The translations under genes were made by a program, and so were the position numbers. This document shows, piece after piece, positions 1-14,168 of a DNA stretch of 64,000 nt. Position 1 is the stretch's first letter; every line of letters starts with the position of its first letter. The stretch comes from Sanghuangporus weigelae (Eukaryota; Basidiomycota; Agaricomycetes; Hymenochaetales; Hymenochaetaceae). Where the stretch lies: contig CP137321.1 in NCBI GenBank assembly GCA_033182465.1, forward strand, positions 1,860,001 through 1,924,000, read 5' to 3'. Under the pieces are notes generated by a model. The model saw only the letters and a program-made list of their open reading frames with translations, was not told the origin of the DNA and did no database searches.

Positions 1-1
1 T

Positions 2-2163
<2,162 letters not shown>

Positions 2164-3149
2164 ACTTCCCCCTCTCTTTTTCTTTTCTTCAGTTTGTTGA
2201 TTTATTTGCTTTCGCGGTGCTGTCTGGTTGGATAGTCTAGTCATTCTCATTCTTTTCTCTCTGTTTTTCTCTCCTCCCATTTCCTCTTACTTTTACCAAC
2301 GGCATAGTTTTCCACTGATTTACACACACAAGAGACCGGAACCAAATTTTAGCACTTCGTTTATTGCTTGTTCGTTCCCGTTTTCGGCTAATGATTGGAT
2401 AGACATGAAAGGGATGTACGTACGTACGTAAAACGGAAATGACAAAGGGGCCGTACAAACCCAAACGGAAATGGGGAGGAGAGATGGGGAAGCTTCTTTT
2501 TTTCTATTCTTCGAAAGGAGCGTCTGACACACCAGAGCAAGCAAGAGTGTGACTTGTGTGGCGAGCTGGGTTAGCTTACCGGTAGTTTGGCGCGGATGTA
2601 AAGGGAGGCAGGACCCCGGGGAGCGTGATCGTGATGAAGAATGTGAATGTGAATGGATGATCAGCGAAGGGTGGTAAATCATGACGCAAACAGGGGCAAA
2701 CAAGATAGTTTAGAGGGTGAGCGGTGGAGATTGACAGAAATGGCCGGGAGAGAGATCCTCGGATTGCCGAGGGCTGCCGGCATGCCGTGTAGCGATGAGA
2801 CCCTAAAAGGCAGGGATGAAGGCCGCGATCTGGCAGAGCATAGTCCAGTCCTCAGTCCCTCCCTTCTTCGATTTTATTTCTTTTTCTTTTCTTTTTCTTT
2901 TATATACTCTGCTGCCTGCCTCAATTCTCCCGCTGCTCGCTACTTCTTCGCGACGCGTTATCGTTCATCTCTCACACTACTCGTAGCACTCCGAGCTGCC
3001 CGCATTTGGACCACCCGCGAGCAAGAGAGGAACTGCTGTTGTTGTGTTGTGTTACATCAGCCGCACTGCCAAGTACTTTAATCCAGATCTCATCTCCTCC
3101 CAACATCCCAGCTTCTCTTCTCGTCTTCCTTCTCTTCTGCCCATTAGCC
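2164..3149. promoter_or_regulatory. Intergenic region: NRC2 3' UTR and HSF-gene promoter
   Basis: About 1 kb between two genes on the same strand. It starts with a pyrimidine-rich 3' UTR-like stretch and contains a short GTAC tandem at 2416-2430. Near 2869-2908 there is a CT tract followed by a TATA-like TATATACT, about 245 bases before the HSF start. That distance fits a core promoter plus a 5' leader. No coding exon is convincing here. Confidence 0.5.
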
Positions 3150-5813
3150 ATGACAGATCTCTACCAGCAAAACCAAAACTCCTATCCCGCACGCTCCTCT
3201 AACCAGTACCCTCACCTCGTCCCAAACACTGCTGCCTACTCATCCCCAGTCGCTCCCCAGCCCTCGGCAACGCACAGTACGGGCACAAGTAGCGGAGGTG
3301 GTTCGCACTCTCATTCTGGCGACGAACACGATGAATCCGACTCGCCTCCAAAATCTCAAGAAACGTCTCCGACAGAGTCAAAGCCCGCGCAGAAGACGCA
3401 GAGCACCTTCCTGACAAAACTCTACGCGTATGTTCAGCTCAGCTCCCGTCGTGTTGTTGTGTTTTGGTTCTGTCAAGGCTGATCGCGCGACCCTGCAGTC
3501 TACTTGAAAAACCCGAAAATCACCATATGATACGGTGGGATCCAGCTGGCGACCACATTATTGTCGAACGGCCAGAGCAACTCGCTCTCCATGTCCTGCC
3601 TTCCGTCTACCGCCAGTCGCGTTTTGCCAGCTTCTCGCGTCAGTTGAATGTGGGTGGCTATTTATTATTTGCTTCCGCATATATTCACTATTTTTTTCTG
3701 ACACTGCTTTCCTCCCTCTTAACGCTCGTAGATTTATGGCTTCATGCGCAAAGTCAACCTCAGGAACGTCGATCCCGCCATTGACGATCCCGACGCTAGC
3801 ACATGGTGTGAGTGATTGAGTCTGGCTATATGCTGTACATAGTGGCGTATTTCGGTCTAATTTGAAATTCTTTTGCCCCCGCCCCTCCTCCAGCGCACCC
3901 GACACTAAACCGACACTCGCCTCCCGAAGTCGTCGCCAACTTCAAGCGGCGTGTCCCGCCCCGTTTGCCGAAGCCGCGTAAACGTCAGGAGCCGGAGATG
4001 CCTCAGGTTCCGCCGTCTCGTTCGATGGGCATGGGACCAGTCCCACTCAGTGTCCCGTCATCTGCCCTGGGCTCGCCTGGTAGCAGGGGCAGAGCACGCG
4101 GTTTCTCTGCTCCAGGGTCCTACGTACAAGGCGGCTGGGGCCAGTCTTACCAACGTAATGCGCTTCCACCGCTCACTGTTCCCTCTGATCCGCCTTCACT
4201 CGCATATGGTGGTAGTCACTCTGCTCACCCTGGCCTACACCCCATTTCACCTGCGGATGAGCACTCACAGTCTGCAGCAGGCTTCTCGCCTGCCTCCTAC
4301 GGGAGTAGCATGCAATACAGCTACGGGGACTCTGGCTCTTGGGGAATGTCACCTACAAGTGCTGGATCGTCTCAGCAGAGCACAGGCAGCCTTTCCTCGC
4401 TTCTCAACCCAAGCGGTAACCAATACTCGCGAGCGACGATGCAATCGTCCTACGCTGGTTCATTCTCCGGCGTTTCTATGCCCAATAACCACAGTGCATC
4501 GAGTTTATCTCCTGACAGTCGACCAACGACGGGATACTCAGCGTCTTCAATGTCTTCAATGCCTTACGACACAGAAAGTACCTCGACGAGCATGTCCCAC
4601 GATTACTCTAGACCAGGCTCAAGTCATCATCGTCCGATAAGCCCGACTCGCCCTCACTCTTCACAGCACAAGTCAAGCCTCGGAGGTGGCCTTGGCATGA
4701 ATTCTGGTTACTCTTCTAGCGCTGGTTATGGCATGAGTTCTGCAGTGCGGCGCCCGAGACGCCATTCACAGGCCATGAGTCCTTACCCGAGTCCGTATGA
4801 TAATGGATCCGCTCATGGAATGGACTCTGCATCTGGAAATTATCATTCTTCAAGACCTTCGTCTTCGCCTCAGCCTTCTCCTCTGACGCCCGGAACAAGC
4901 GAGCACCATGTGTCGCGAGTACGGAGCATGGCCAATCTACCGGCGGTAGACACGGTAGGCGTACCACAACCGTCGGCTTACACGTTCAGTCCCGGCGGGG
5001 ACTTCGCTTATACGCCAGGGGGTGTGAGTAACGGAAGCGGCGCTGGGCACGGTTCTCCGTCTGTTCACTCAAGCGCAGGACATGGAACAGGGCACCTTAG
5101 CAGTGTCGATCCAATGGATTGGGGTCGAAGCGTACGCCCTTCCACAAGCACAAGTAGCTTAAGCGCGGCTTCTCACGCGAGCTCTAGCCAGGCGAACACT
5201 CCGCCCGTCGATAATGGATACGGAGCAGGCGAGGATATTAACCGCTGTGAGTAATCTTGCTTTCTCTATTCGGTTCGGACGTGTGGTCCTGTTTGCTTCT
5301 TGGTCAGTCGGGCGTCTCCCCTGTTCCTATTGCCCTTGCTCCTCATTTCCTCCTCATCCGCCCCGTTTTGAAAAGAGCAAGTCCCCATTTGCGCATTTAA
5401 TTTTGTGCGTGAAGCAGAAAAAGATCGAAGGGCCGGACGGAAACGTTCTTTTTTCGAGTTCGATCAAACTTCGGATCTTCTTTTCTTCGTGTGCTCCTCC
5501 GCCTTCTCTCCACCAATCCCGCCCGCCTTACTTTCACATCCCCTCTATCTTTTTTCTTTTCTTTTCCCACTTCCGGGCGTCGCCCTCCCGCCTGTTGTTT
5601 CCCTTGCTGCTTTTCCAAAAGAGAACTGAGATGCACGTCATACACATCTCCTTGCTGCCCGATATGTCCGAAGTGCTCAGAGTTGTGTCGTATTGACTTT
5701 CCGGTTCGCTGACTTCCAGTCGTCTTCAATCAGTCTCGCCCGACTTCGGCTTCGTCCCCATGAACGAGGGGATTCCGACCTATGCCGCGAAACCAGCTCA
5801 ACTTGCCGCGTAA
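3150..5813 (+). CDS. HSF-type DNA-binding transcription factor
   Basis: Nuclear transcription factor with an N-terminal heat-shock-factor winged-helix domain. Exons 3150-3427, 3499-3649, 3732-3807, 3894-5246 and 5734-5813 sum to 645 residues with matching phases. The domain (about residues 80-190) reads FLTKLYALLEKPENHHMIRW, then FASFSRQLNIYGFMRKVN, ending near ANFKRR; FSRQLNIYGF is the recognition-helix signature. The rest (about 190-645) is a low-complexity Ser/Gly/Pro/Tyr-rich tail without a clear coiled-coil trimerisation region, so it may resemble Sfl1/Mga1-type regulators rather than canonical HSF1; this is inference. The start codon follows a CT-rich leader and begins MTDLYQQNQNS. The last exon needs a 487-nt intron but gives a well-behaved ending (FSPDFGFVPMNEGIPTYAAK and so on). 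Without that splice the protein stops at 5254. Confidence 0.88.
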
Positions 5814-6039
5814 AGCCTTTTACTCGTGCGCGTGCCTGAGGAAGGAGGGTGAGGAGAGGGATGGAACGCGGAAAATTAAAATTAAACCCCGGACCGGATT
5901 CAACAATAACTCGAATGGAGGGGCATCCCGCGATCTGACTTATCTGTCGCTTGGCTTTGACCACTTCTTTTGTGCATTGCCCATTGAGCAGGCGTGTTTT
6001 TCCTGCGCCTGGAGGTCCCGGCGTTATTCTAGATATTGA

Positions 6040-6760
6040 TTTTATCTCTTTGTTTTTTACTTCCCCCTCTTCAGCTCGCTTGGCCTTTAGCAACATCTCT
6101 TGCACTGGTCTTCGATTACGACTTCGGCTGCCAGACCTGACTCGAAGCGATTCGTTAAATCATATTTATCTCAAGTGCTCACGTATCCATTTTTTTTTGC
6201 TGCGCTCTCTGCTTAGCGCACTCGCGCTTAACCATCTAGAATCTAGTTCTTTTTATATATCTTTCTCCATTCCATGGTTTCATTTCTCTTTCCTCGCTCG
6301 TATTGGACAATTATTTCGTCGCTTCATTCTTTTTCTGCAGTTTTGTTCCGTTTTTATCATATCGAAGAGACAAAGGAAAGCCGGAGGGAGGCTTCTTCGA
6401 AGTTCCGAACCCCTCAACAAATCAACATTCTCCTCTCCCTCGACCCCCCTTTGTTCCCTTCCCTTCCCTTCTTGTCCGTCTGACCGTCTGTCCGTCCGTC
6501 GTGCTTTGCTGTCGATCCTTGATCCTCCTCCCTTGCTTCTTTCTTCCGTTCTATTTTCTTTTTCTCCTTTCTTTCGAAGACTCGTTATCCCCTTTTCGTC
6601 CCCGTCCGTTCGTCCATTTCGTTTGTCGGATACAACCCTTTCACTCTTACCCCTGACCTGACCTTTACCCGATCCCGATCCCATCCATTCGCACTTATCG
6701 CCATTCACCCTCCATTGTACCCCTAGCTTTTCTATTTTCCCTTCGCCTATTTTTTTAACC
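6040..6760 (+). other. Pyrimidine-rich tract downstream of the HSF gene
   Basis: The + strand is dominated by C and T for about 700 bases, with long TTTCTTTTTC and CCCTTCCCTTCCC runs. This produces a long open frame rich in Ser, Leu, Phe and Arg that is compositional rather than coding. It could be part of a long 3' UTR or a triplex-prone region. Confidence 0.5.
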
Positions 6761-7591
6761 TCGTTGTTGTGTACTAAGCCGTCCTCCTGTGTTTTTTTGA
6801 ATGTTTTATAAAGTCTCATATACAGTTCAAACAACATTGCTGTTCTGAAGATTCATTTTCCGTGAGGCCAGAACCAAAACGAACTTTCGTCATATGTTTG
6901 CCTTCCTGAATGCCTCGATGAGATAAACTTGTCCGAGTCTTGAGCTTATTTCGCTTTCCTCATGAACTTTTTGAGCTTTTTCGAAAGAGCTGCTTTTGTA
7001 CCCCGCCTGTATTAACTGCGTGCAGCTGTCGCTGACGCCGAATTCGACTTCCATAAAGCACATCGATTCTTTCTGTGCATTAGACTTCTGGTCATTTTTC
7101 TCCCCGAGGCAGAAAGTCACGTATATGCCTACACATGTCGAGGGATATTGGAATATACACACACATAAAGAAGTATTTGTGTTCCGTCCCGACGGACAGA
7201 CGTCTAAGGAGAGGGCTTCAAAGACAAAGAGTGATTGAAATATTTAGTACGTGTATCGACGTATCGGGAATCGAGGAGGCTAGATCAATATAGATTGCGC
7301 ATCGATAACATATCATATCATATCGTATTGACAAAGCTTCGAAAAGCACATGCGGCCTATCACGACGGATGACCGACGGCGGACAGATAATTTCAAAATT
7401 GCATGTAAATATTAATGCATAATGTGCTGTATACATTTGATCCAAACGGAATTAAAGGCCCATATCGCTAGTGTATGTACCGCAAAGAGCGGTAAGCGGA
7501 AGACCGCATACGCGGAATCGAATCATTTTCAATTATTGAAATAAGCTCGACGAGCGCCTGTGAGTAAAGTTCAGAACCCGCACCTGGTGCC

Positions 7592-7615
7592 GCGGCCGGC
7601 CGGCCGGCCGGCCGC
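7592..7615. repeat. Perfect 24-bp palindrome, GC(GGCC)5GC
   Basis: Five head-to-tail GGCC units flanked by GC on each side form a perfect self-complementary 24-mer inside otherwise AT-richer, gene-free DNA. It is purely structural; no protein-coding role is seen. Confidence 0.9.
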
Positions 7616-10600
7616 TCGGTCAGTCGACGTGTTCGCGCATTGTTCTGTACACGAGGTAGCTCATAAAAGCACATACATAGAAACTCTGGAAAAGAGGAAG
7701 AGATCAGTACTGACAGCTGATAGTCGACAGAACAGACAAGCTAAGACCGACAGAACAACGCGCTGCGGAACCCCGTGCAATGGAAGGAAGCAGCGCACAA
7801 AATACAAGGGCACGTAGCGTACTCAAGAGGGAAGTGGGAGGGAAGCTAATTGGGAGAGCTAAGAGAGGGAATTGGACTTCCTGCGAGGTGTCGGTGGGAA
7901 AGAAGTCGTCGGTTGCTCATTACCTTAATACATTACATCGATTACTTACATTAATGGCGGCAGTTGTGCTGCAGAAGAAGAAAAGCGATCAGCATCAGGA
8001 ACGGAAGAATTAGACCTGCCGACTCGAATTTCGAGAGAGCATAGTACTTTACGGGAGCGGATTCGGATGGTCCTACAGCACAAACTCGAATTGGGGCGCC
8101 CCTAGGGTGTGCGGTGGTCGTCCTGATCCCTGATGGACTCGAGTGACGTGATGATGAATTGATGGAAACGCACTACGTACGTGATTTTCTGGCTGCGTAT
8201 TTCAAAATTCACCCTCTTGATGTGATCATGCCAACTTCGTTCGGGGACAGACACATGTAAAGAAGGTGTTGTCTGCTTTGGTGCTTTGCACTGCGAATCC
8301 GATCGGGAGAAGGGCTGCCGCGTTGGCAAAACAGACCAAAAGTGAAATCATTCTCTTTTGATGCACAGTTCGAGATTGGGAGGCCATGCACCCGCTATGG
8401 ATAGATAGTCACCGAAATTAATGATGGTGATGAACAACAGGCCATTGATGAAAAATCGTGGTTGACGCGGGTGTTCTCGACTCTCGAAATAAAGCAAGCC
8501 GTGTAGCCGACGTGGAAAACGAACTATGACGCACTATTGGACGATCAGGTATGCGGGAAGCGCGTGTATTCAGTTTGATTCAGTTCAAGACGAGGTAAAT
8601 TTGGCAAGGCACCAGAACGAGAAGACCAGCCGTATCAAAGTCGGTTTAGAGACAAAAAAGAAAGCTGGCGTAATGCGTTGCTGTTCATCAGTAGCTAGGC
8701 AAACCAGGCCAGTGCCAGAGCTTAGCTACAGGCTAAGCTTTCGTTGTTTATTCGGCGACCAGCAAACAGAGAAGTCCGCCATGATGCAAACTTAATCGCA
8801 TCTTCATGGGAACGCTGTTCTAGCAGTGAGAATAAACGCCTTCATTTGAAGACATGCTAGGTTCATGGAAATGAAAAGATCACGTACGGCAGAGATGGCG
8901 CGACAGAATCACAGAAATCCGTTTCCGCCCAGACAGTTTTCGCAGGGCGGGGCAGGGGCGGCGCAAAAAGCGTAACACGACATGATATGTCACGTCATAC
9001 CATTCCAATCATCAGGTGGGTGGGACAGATTTCTCTTTTGAACAGACTCTGAGAAAAAGCTGGCTCAAAATCCCGATGCGACAGGACGACGGATTTTGGG
9101 GGAGACCGGTCACAAGAACAGCGGCAACAGACAAGCATACAAGAATAGCACAGAATGAATTGAAAAGATCCTGAGCAGCGGCTCTGGTGTTTGATTCGTC
9201 GTTTGCGTCGCCTTCGTGGTATGGAGGCATTTTTCTGTTAGCCGTTGCTTTGGCCGTCGACGTGCGTTCTGCGTACAGCCCGGATCGACACACTTTCAGA
9301 AGTCCGAATGAAGCTGATGTTTGCAGCCCGCTGCGTGCCTGACGCTCCCTCAGCTTTGAACCTAGTTATCTTTGTGGTTGGCCGAGAGGAAAACGCCGCA
9401 GGACAGAATCCGCTGCGTTGCGGAGAGAGCACTGCACGTGACGAAACGTGAACTGTCGTCACTTCGCGATGTCTTGAATACTTTCACTCCGTCCTGTCCT
9501 AATCATCGGCATCATTCTTTGCGGCCCTCGCTGGATCTCCCAGCTCTGGCCTTCTTCCGTCTTCTTTCATCGACGTGATGGCGATCAGAAAAATACGCTA
9601 GCACTGTGTATTCTCCAGATCTCATCTTCATGGACCCGCGCACGAGAAGCTGTCGGCCTCTCGAGTCCCATCAATCTTATACACGTCGCGTGGCAGAGGC
9701 TATTAGCCTCATCGACATGGGTTCTGCGTAACTTGATGGGAGGCTGATCAATGATCCTGCCTTCGTTTAGCCGCAACAAATGAGATTCACTGTTACAAAA
9801 TGCACGCACAAACGGATAAATTCCACCAGTGGAATACTTGTGCCATTCTTACGTATAGCAGACGGGAAGTTACATATGGCTTGCAGGTGGCGGAGTTGAG
9901 CAAAGCGGTGACAGCAACATTAATGGGCGGCAAACTTAGTCTTTCCAAGCCTTTTTTGCCTGTTTCTTTCCCGCCGACGCAGTAAACCGGTTTCTAGGGG
10001 ACGTTTGACGACATGGTGCACTTGCCATAAACAACTGGCTTCGTCCTCAATCGGCGCATAAGCCGTCTGGCTACTCATGGATGGACAGGAGTCGGCGGAT
10101 TTGGCGTGAACGGCGCCAACCCGAGTCGGCTCCTGGATTCGGCTTGGAGTTTATTCAGCACGGAAGTTTCTTTTTGTTCTTCCTCTCTCTCGCTCTTGTT
10201 CTCGCCTCGCTCAAGTTGTAGCAACGGCCAAAGACACAATGTTCTTCTAAATAGGTCATGTCTATCAATGGGTTTTTCTCATCCGGGGTACATGTTCTCC
10301 GGATCAACTATTATTAATTTGATTCCGGCCTTGTTTCGAACATAGCAAAGTGCCAGGCCAGATAAGCAGCGTGTAATCTCGTAATGCCAGCGAAGAACCT
10401 TTACGTTGATGGCGCCTCCTTGTGCTCTGGCCCACCTCGACTAGTACACTTTTGTGCGAACAAAGGATCGAGAACAAGGCGCGATTGTGACAACACAACG
10501 ACAGGAAGTAAATTGTGCAAGTGATCAATAAGATTACTCGGAGATCTATGAATAGGGGTAAACAAAGACAGGAGATATAATATTCATGATATGATGAATG

Positions 10601-13600
10601 AAATTTATCTTTTTCGAATCGAATGTCCCAGTGTGCATTGAGGGCAATTATAATTTGTCTCCTCTGGCTAGGCCTGTGCGAGAAGAATAATTTCGGAGCT
10701 CTTCCTTTCATGCACTTCTGATCGGCATACCTTGTTTCGACTGTTCTTTAGATCTCGAGCGGTGCCTGGAGTCCCGCTACCCAAGAAAACGGAAGCAAAT
10801 TTTCTAAGCACCGCTTACGTGGCTGTCACGCTCACACGCACGAGCATGCGGAAGGATTTCTCTTTAGTTAGAAACCCTATCCTAGGTAGGCTTAACCGAG
10901 TTCCGGGCTTGCTTCGGACCCACATAGTTGCTGGTGGCTGGGTTGAGTTCGAAATCAAATACGACTAGTATTGACCGCCCCATATCGCATTGGAGTTTGA
11001 AAATGGCTTTACGAGAAGCCAATGGAGGGTCTCAGATGACTCTTGTATGTATGTACAGATGTCGACGAGATCCTGAGTCGGAAAGAGGGGGAAATGATTA
11101 TCAGCTGCATCTGTATATGTTGTGTGAGTCCGATATAGGTTTTGATAATTCCTGTGGTAGCCGGAATTCTTATTGAGTTAGCTCCCCTAGTGGAAACACG
11201 GCGACAAAGCTGAGCCATGACCTCAATCCACTCAATTCCACAGAGCCGCAGTCGCCGTCGGCTGAAATGGGTTCTGAGATAGCTATCGGTTTACTGGGTC
11301 ATCATTGCCCAACTAGAAAAGCTGGATGCTCCGTCCGAGTCCGCGTATGTGCACATCCTGCACATCACATGCGCTGGCTTGGAGTCGCCGTGGGTAGCAA
11401 AAAATGGGTAGACTGAGCATGGCCTCTTCCCCGCCGATTTCTTTTCTCGTCAGCAGCATGAGCAGCAATGAATAACATTGGTATTGCCGTGCTTGCCAGG
11501 AGCGAAGTCTGCGAAGATTCACTTCCCCTTTTCGTGCCTTCGAAGATCACCACACATCTTTCCAGACCAAGCTCAAACGAGATGGCTGGCTTGAGTGACT
11601 CAAGGCCCAGTACCCGGTATGCCCGCGACAGACAGCGGCGATATATTCGCGCGTATGCTCCCCCATTTCGCTGGCTTTTCATTTAAGGGTGCTTGGACGA
11701 ATGCGGAATGCAAGGAAGGATGCGAGCGGGTGGTTCTCCAAAAGAGCGTGATTTGTTTGTGTTTGTGATTGCGCTGCATGACGAAGGAAGAGAGGTGGCT
11801 ATCAGGCCTAAGAGTAGACGCGCTTCTCTTCTAGGGGCATCCTCCGCGCCTTCTGCTGTCAGAGACTAATAAAAGACTTATATGTCTCAAGAACGTCTCT
11901 TTCGGCCTGTTTTGATGCTTGTTTATATCTCTGACAATAATCCCGCTCAAAGTCTACGTCTCTCGTAGGCTTATCACAAACCTCCCCCGGCACTCTCGGC
12001 CAAAGTGACCAACTAGAGTGCCTCCCTCCCTTTTGATCTTTGCGCCGCTTTCTGTCCTACCAGGATCAATCAGTGGCGTTGCTTCTCAGGAGGCTTCGAG
12101 AAGCATTACACGGAAAGATGAATGGGATGGGATCACCCGCCTCCCCGCGCATTAACTTTAGTCCATGGAGGGGGTGGGCACGCGTCATGCTCTCGAATCT
12201 GTGACAAGTCTCATCTCTGCTATCTATCTCATTACACTCACTTTACCTACTCGCACCCCTTGCACCCCGTCTGCCGCATGATGTGATCTTTCCAATCCTC
12301 TGATCTTTGCTCCTCATGTGAGATAGCAAATATAAGTCCTTGAGAATGGGGCAATTGCCGGTGATGAATAACGTTCGCAAAACAAAGCGTGCACGCACCG
12401 GCACGGTCATATCAGTGTTCATGATTTGCAGTTTATTTCCATTCGAGATGTTCTTCTCCCGTATGAGCGTTTAGAAAGTACGTTTCAATTTCAATAGCTA
12501 TACGGTTTAGCCAATCCATCAGTCACCCAAGGTCGCCGTTAGCCTTTTGGAAGATTCCTGATCGAAAGAAAATAAAGAATCGCCTAGATCACTGGCACTG
12601 GCACTGGCACTTCCCGCTCTTGAGCTTGACTTTTACTTATGTCCGGTGGAAGGGACAATGCAAATCAAATATGGGGAACGCAATGCCATCCAGACGAATA
12701 TCATCGTCGTCGTCTTCGAATCCAAAAAAGAAGATCGCACCCGGATTGATCGTTTTTCGCAAAGAGGATCGATGTGGTCATATGTCCACGAAGAAAGACC
12801 CGAAACTTACACGTTGGTATTGCAAGCGTACTGTTTTTTTCTTCTCACCGAGCAAGCCATTGCACATGTATACTTGGATTTGTATTTCCGCGGAGTTTTG
12901 TTTTCTGCGTTTTCTACAAAGGTATCTTAGAGCGGACTGAGTTGGCTCCTTTGATCCCTTTTTTTCCTTATCCCTGTCAGATCAGATCAGAAACATATAC
13001 GGGAAATGTGAAAGAAGTCAATTCCGAGTCGAAGAAGAGTAATATTAATGTAAGGTGCCATCTCACTCGCTCCAATGGGACCCACCCTCCCCGAGGGATA
13101 TCCGCTTATTATCTTGGCAGAAATTTATGTACACGCACCAACAGTAACTGCGCGTTGATTTCCGTGGAGATTGTACGCATTCAAAATACAATTTCGCACA
13201 CCAATAGGAGGGAATCGAATTGCACCCCGCCCCTTTTTTCTCATTGAATATGTGAACGCTCTGACGGAGCCGAAAACTAACGAGGAGTTACTCCTGCCTG
13301 ATGTTGCAATTGCATATCCGTATATCCGCATGGTCGGTCCCCTCCTGATTTCACTGCATCACCATCGTTTCGCTGTTGATGAGGATGACGGACCTTCGTG
13401 GTGGTCATTTTTTAGTACAGTAATAAGTAAATGAAATTAATTTACTCACTCGGGGCGGATAGTACTCGGATTTACATTTCCGCTCTTTACCTGATAGGGA
13501 TATATTTTTAGTGATCGACAGTTCTCCGAAAAGAAAAGAAAATCAAAAATAAATAAAGTGCATTGCTCACCGGAAACGATTTCCGTTCTCCGACAACTTC

Positions 13601-14168
13601 AAGTCTATGCGAGAGAATGATAATAATATTAACAGAAGCAGACGACGACTGGTTTAAATTGTACGTTATCATATGTTTTAGTTATACATTTCAGTCCAGG
13701 TTCTTTTTAACTTTAGAAGGGAAGAAAAATAAGTCCGTCCCGCAATTGGTGGGTAGCCTTGGTAAAGATGGCAAGAAAGGACGAAGACCTAAAAGTCGAA
13801 GCGGGAGATAAGGGAAAGAAGTAAAGAAGAAACAAAATGATCGTGATGAAGAGAGTGGAGAAGTAGATAATAAAGACAAAAGTTTGAGACGGAACGACGA
13901 CAGCACGTTTGGAAGACGAGACAAATGGTATTTTACAAGAAAAAAATGAAAAAAAGGAGGCAGGGAGGCAGAGCAAGCTCTGAATAATAAAGATGTCCGT
14001 CTCCATGGATTATAACAATAAAGGAGCGGAGGACGAGTTTAAGCTAGGGTAAAGTTTGGTTTGCTCAGGAAAGTCAAGAAGGCCGAAGCCGGGGGCGAAC
14101 GAAATGAAATCTTCAAGATTAACTATATCATACAATTGACGGCCACGGGTGTACCATCCATGCACCCC

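Larger units (their letters stand above)
5814..14168. other. Gene-free stretch between convergent genes
   Basis: About 8.4 kb between the 3' ends of the HSF gene and the TVP38-like gene. All open frames are short, overlap one another on both strands, lack family signatures, and cannot be joined into a plausible spliced gene by eye. The first 900 bases are strongly pyrimidine-rich on the + strand. A perfect GC palindrome lies near 7.6 kb, and a CACTGG triplet repeat near 12.6 kb. No tRNA, rRNA or recognisable transposon protein was found. It may hold non-coding RNA, decayed elements or genes with very small exons. Confidence 0.55.

Noticed and set aside
5951-6661. Long + strand open frame of 236 codons
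   Set aside because: It is Ser/Leu/Phe/Arg-rich because the strand is pyrimidine-rich. There is no domain, no start context, and stops are avoided by composition alone.
7500-7545. Possible tRNA B box (GATTCGATTCC) on the minus strand
   Set aside because: No T-stem pairing and no cloverleaf can be drawn.
10304-10711. 135-codon minus-strand open frame
   Set aside because: Hydrophobic stretches come from AT-rich sequence. No conserved pattern or promoter context is seen.
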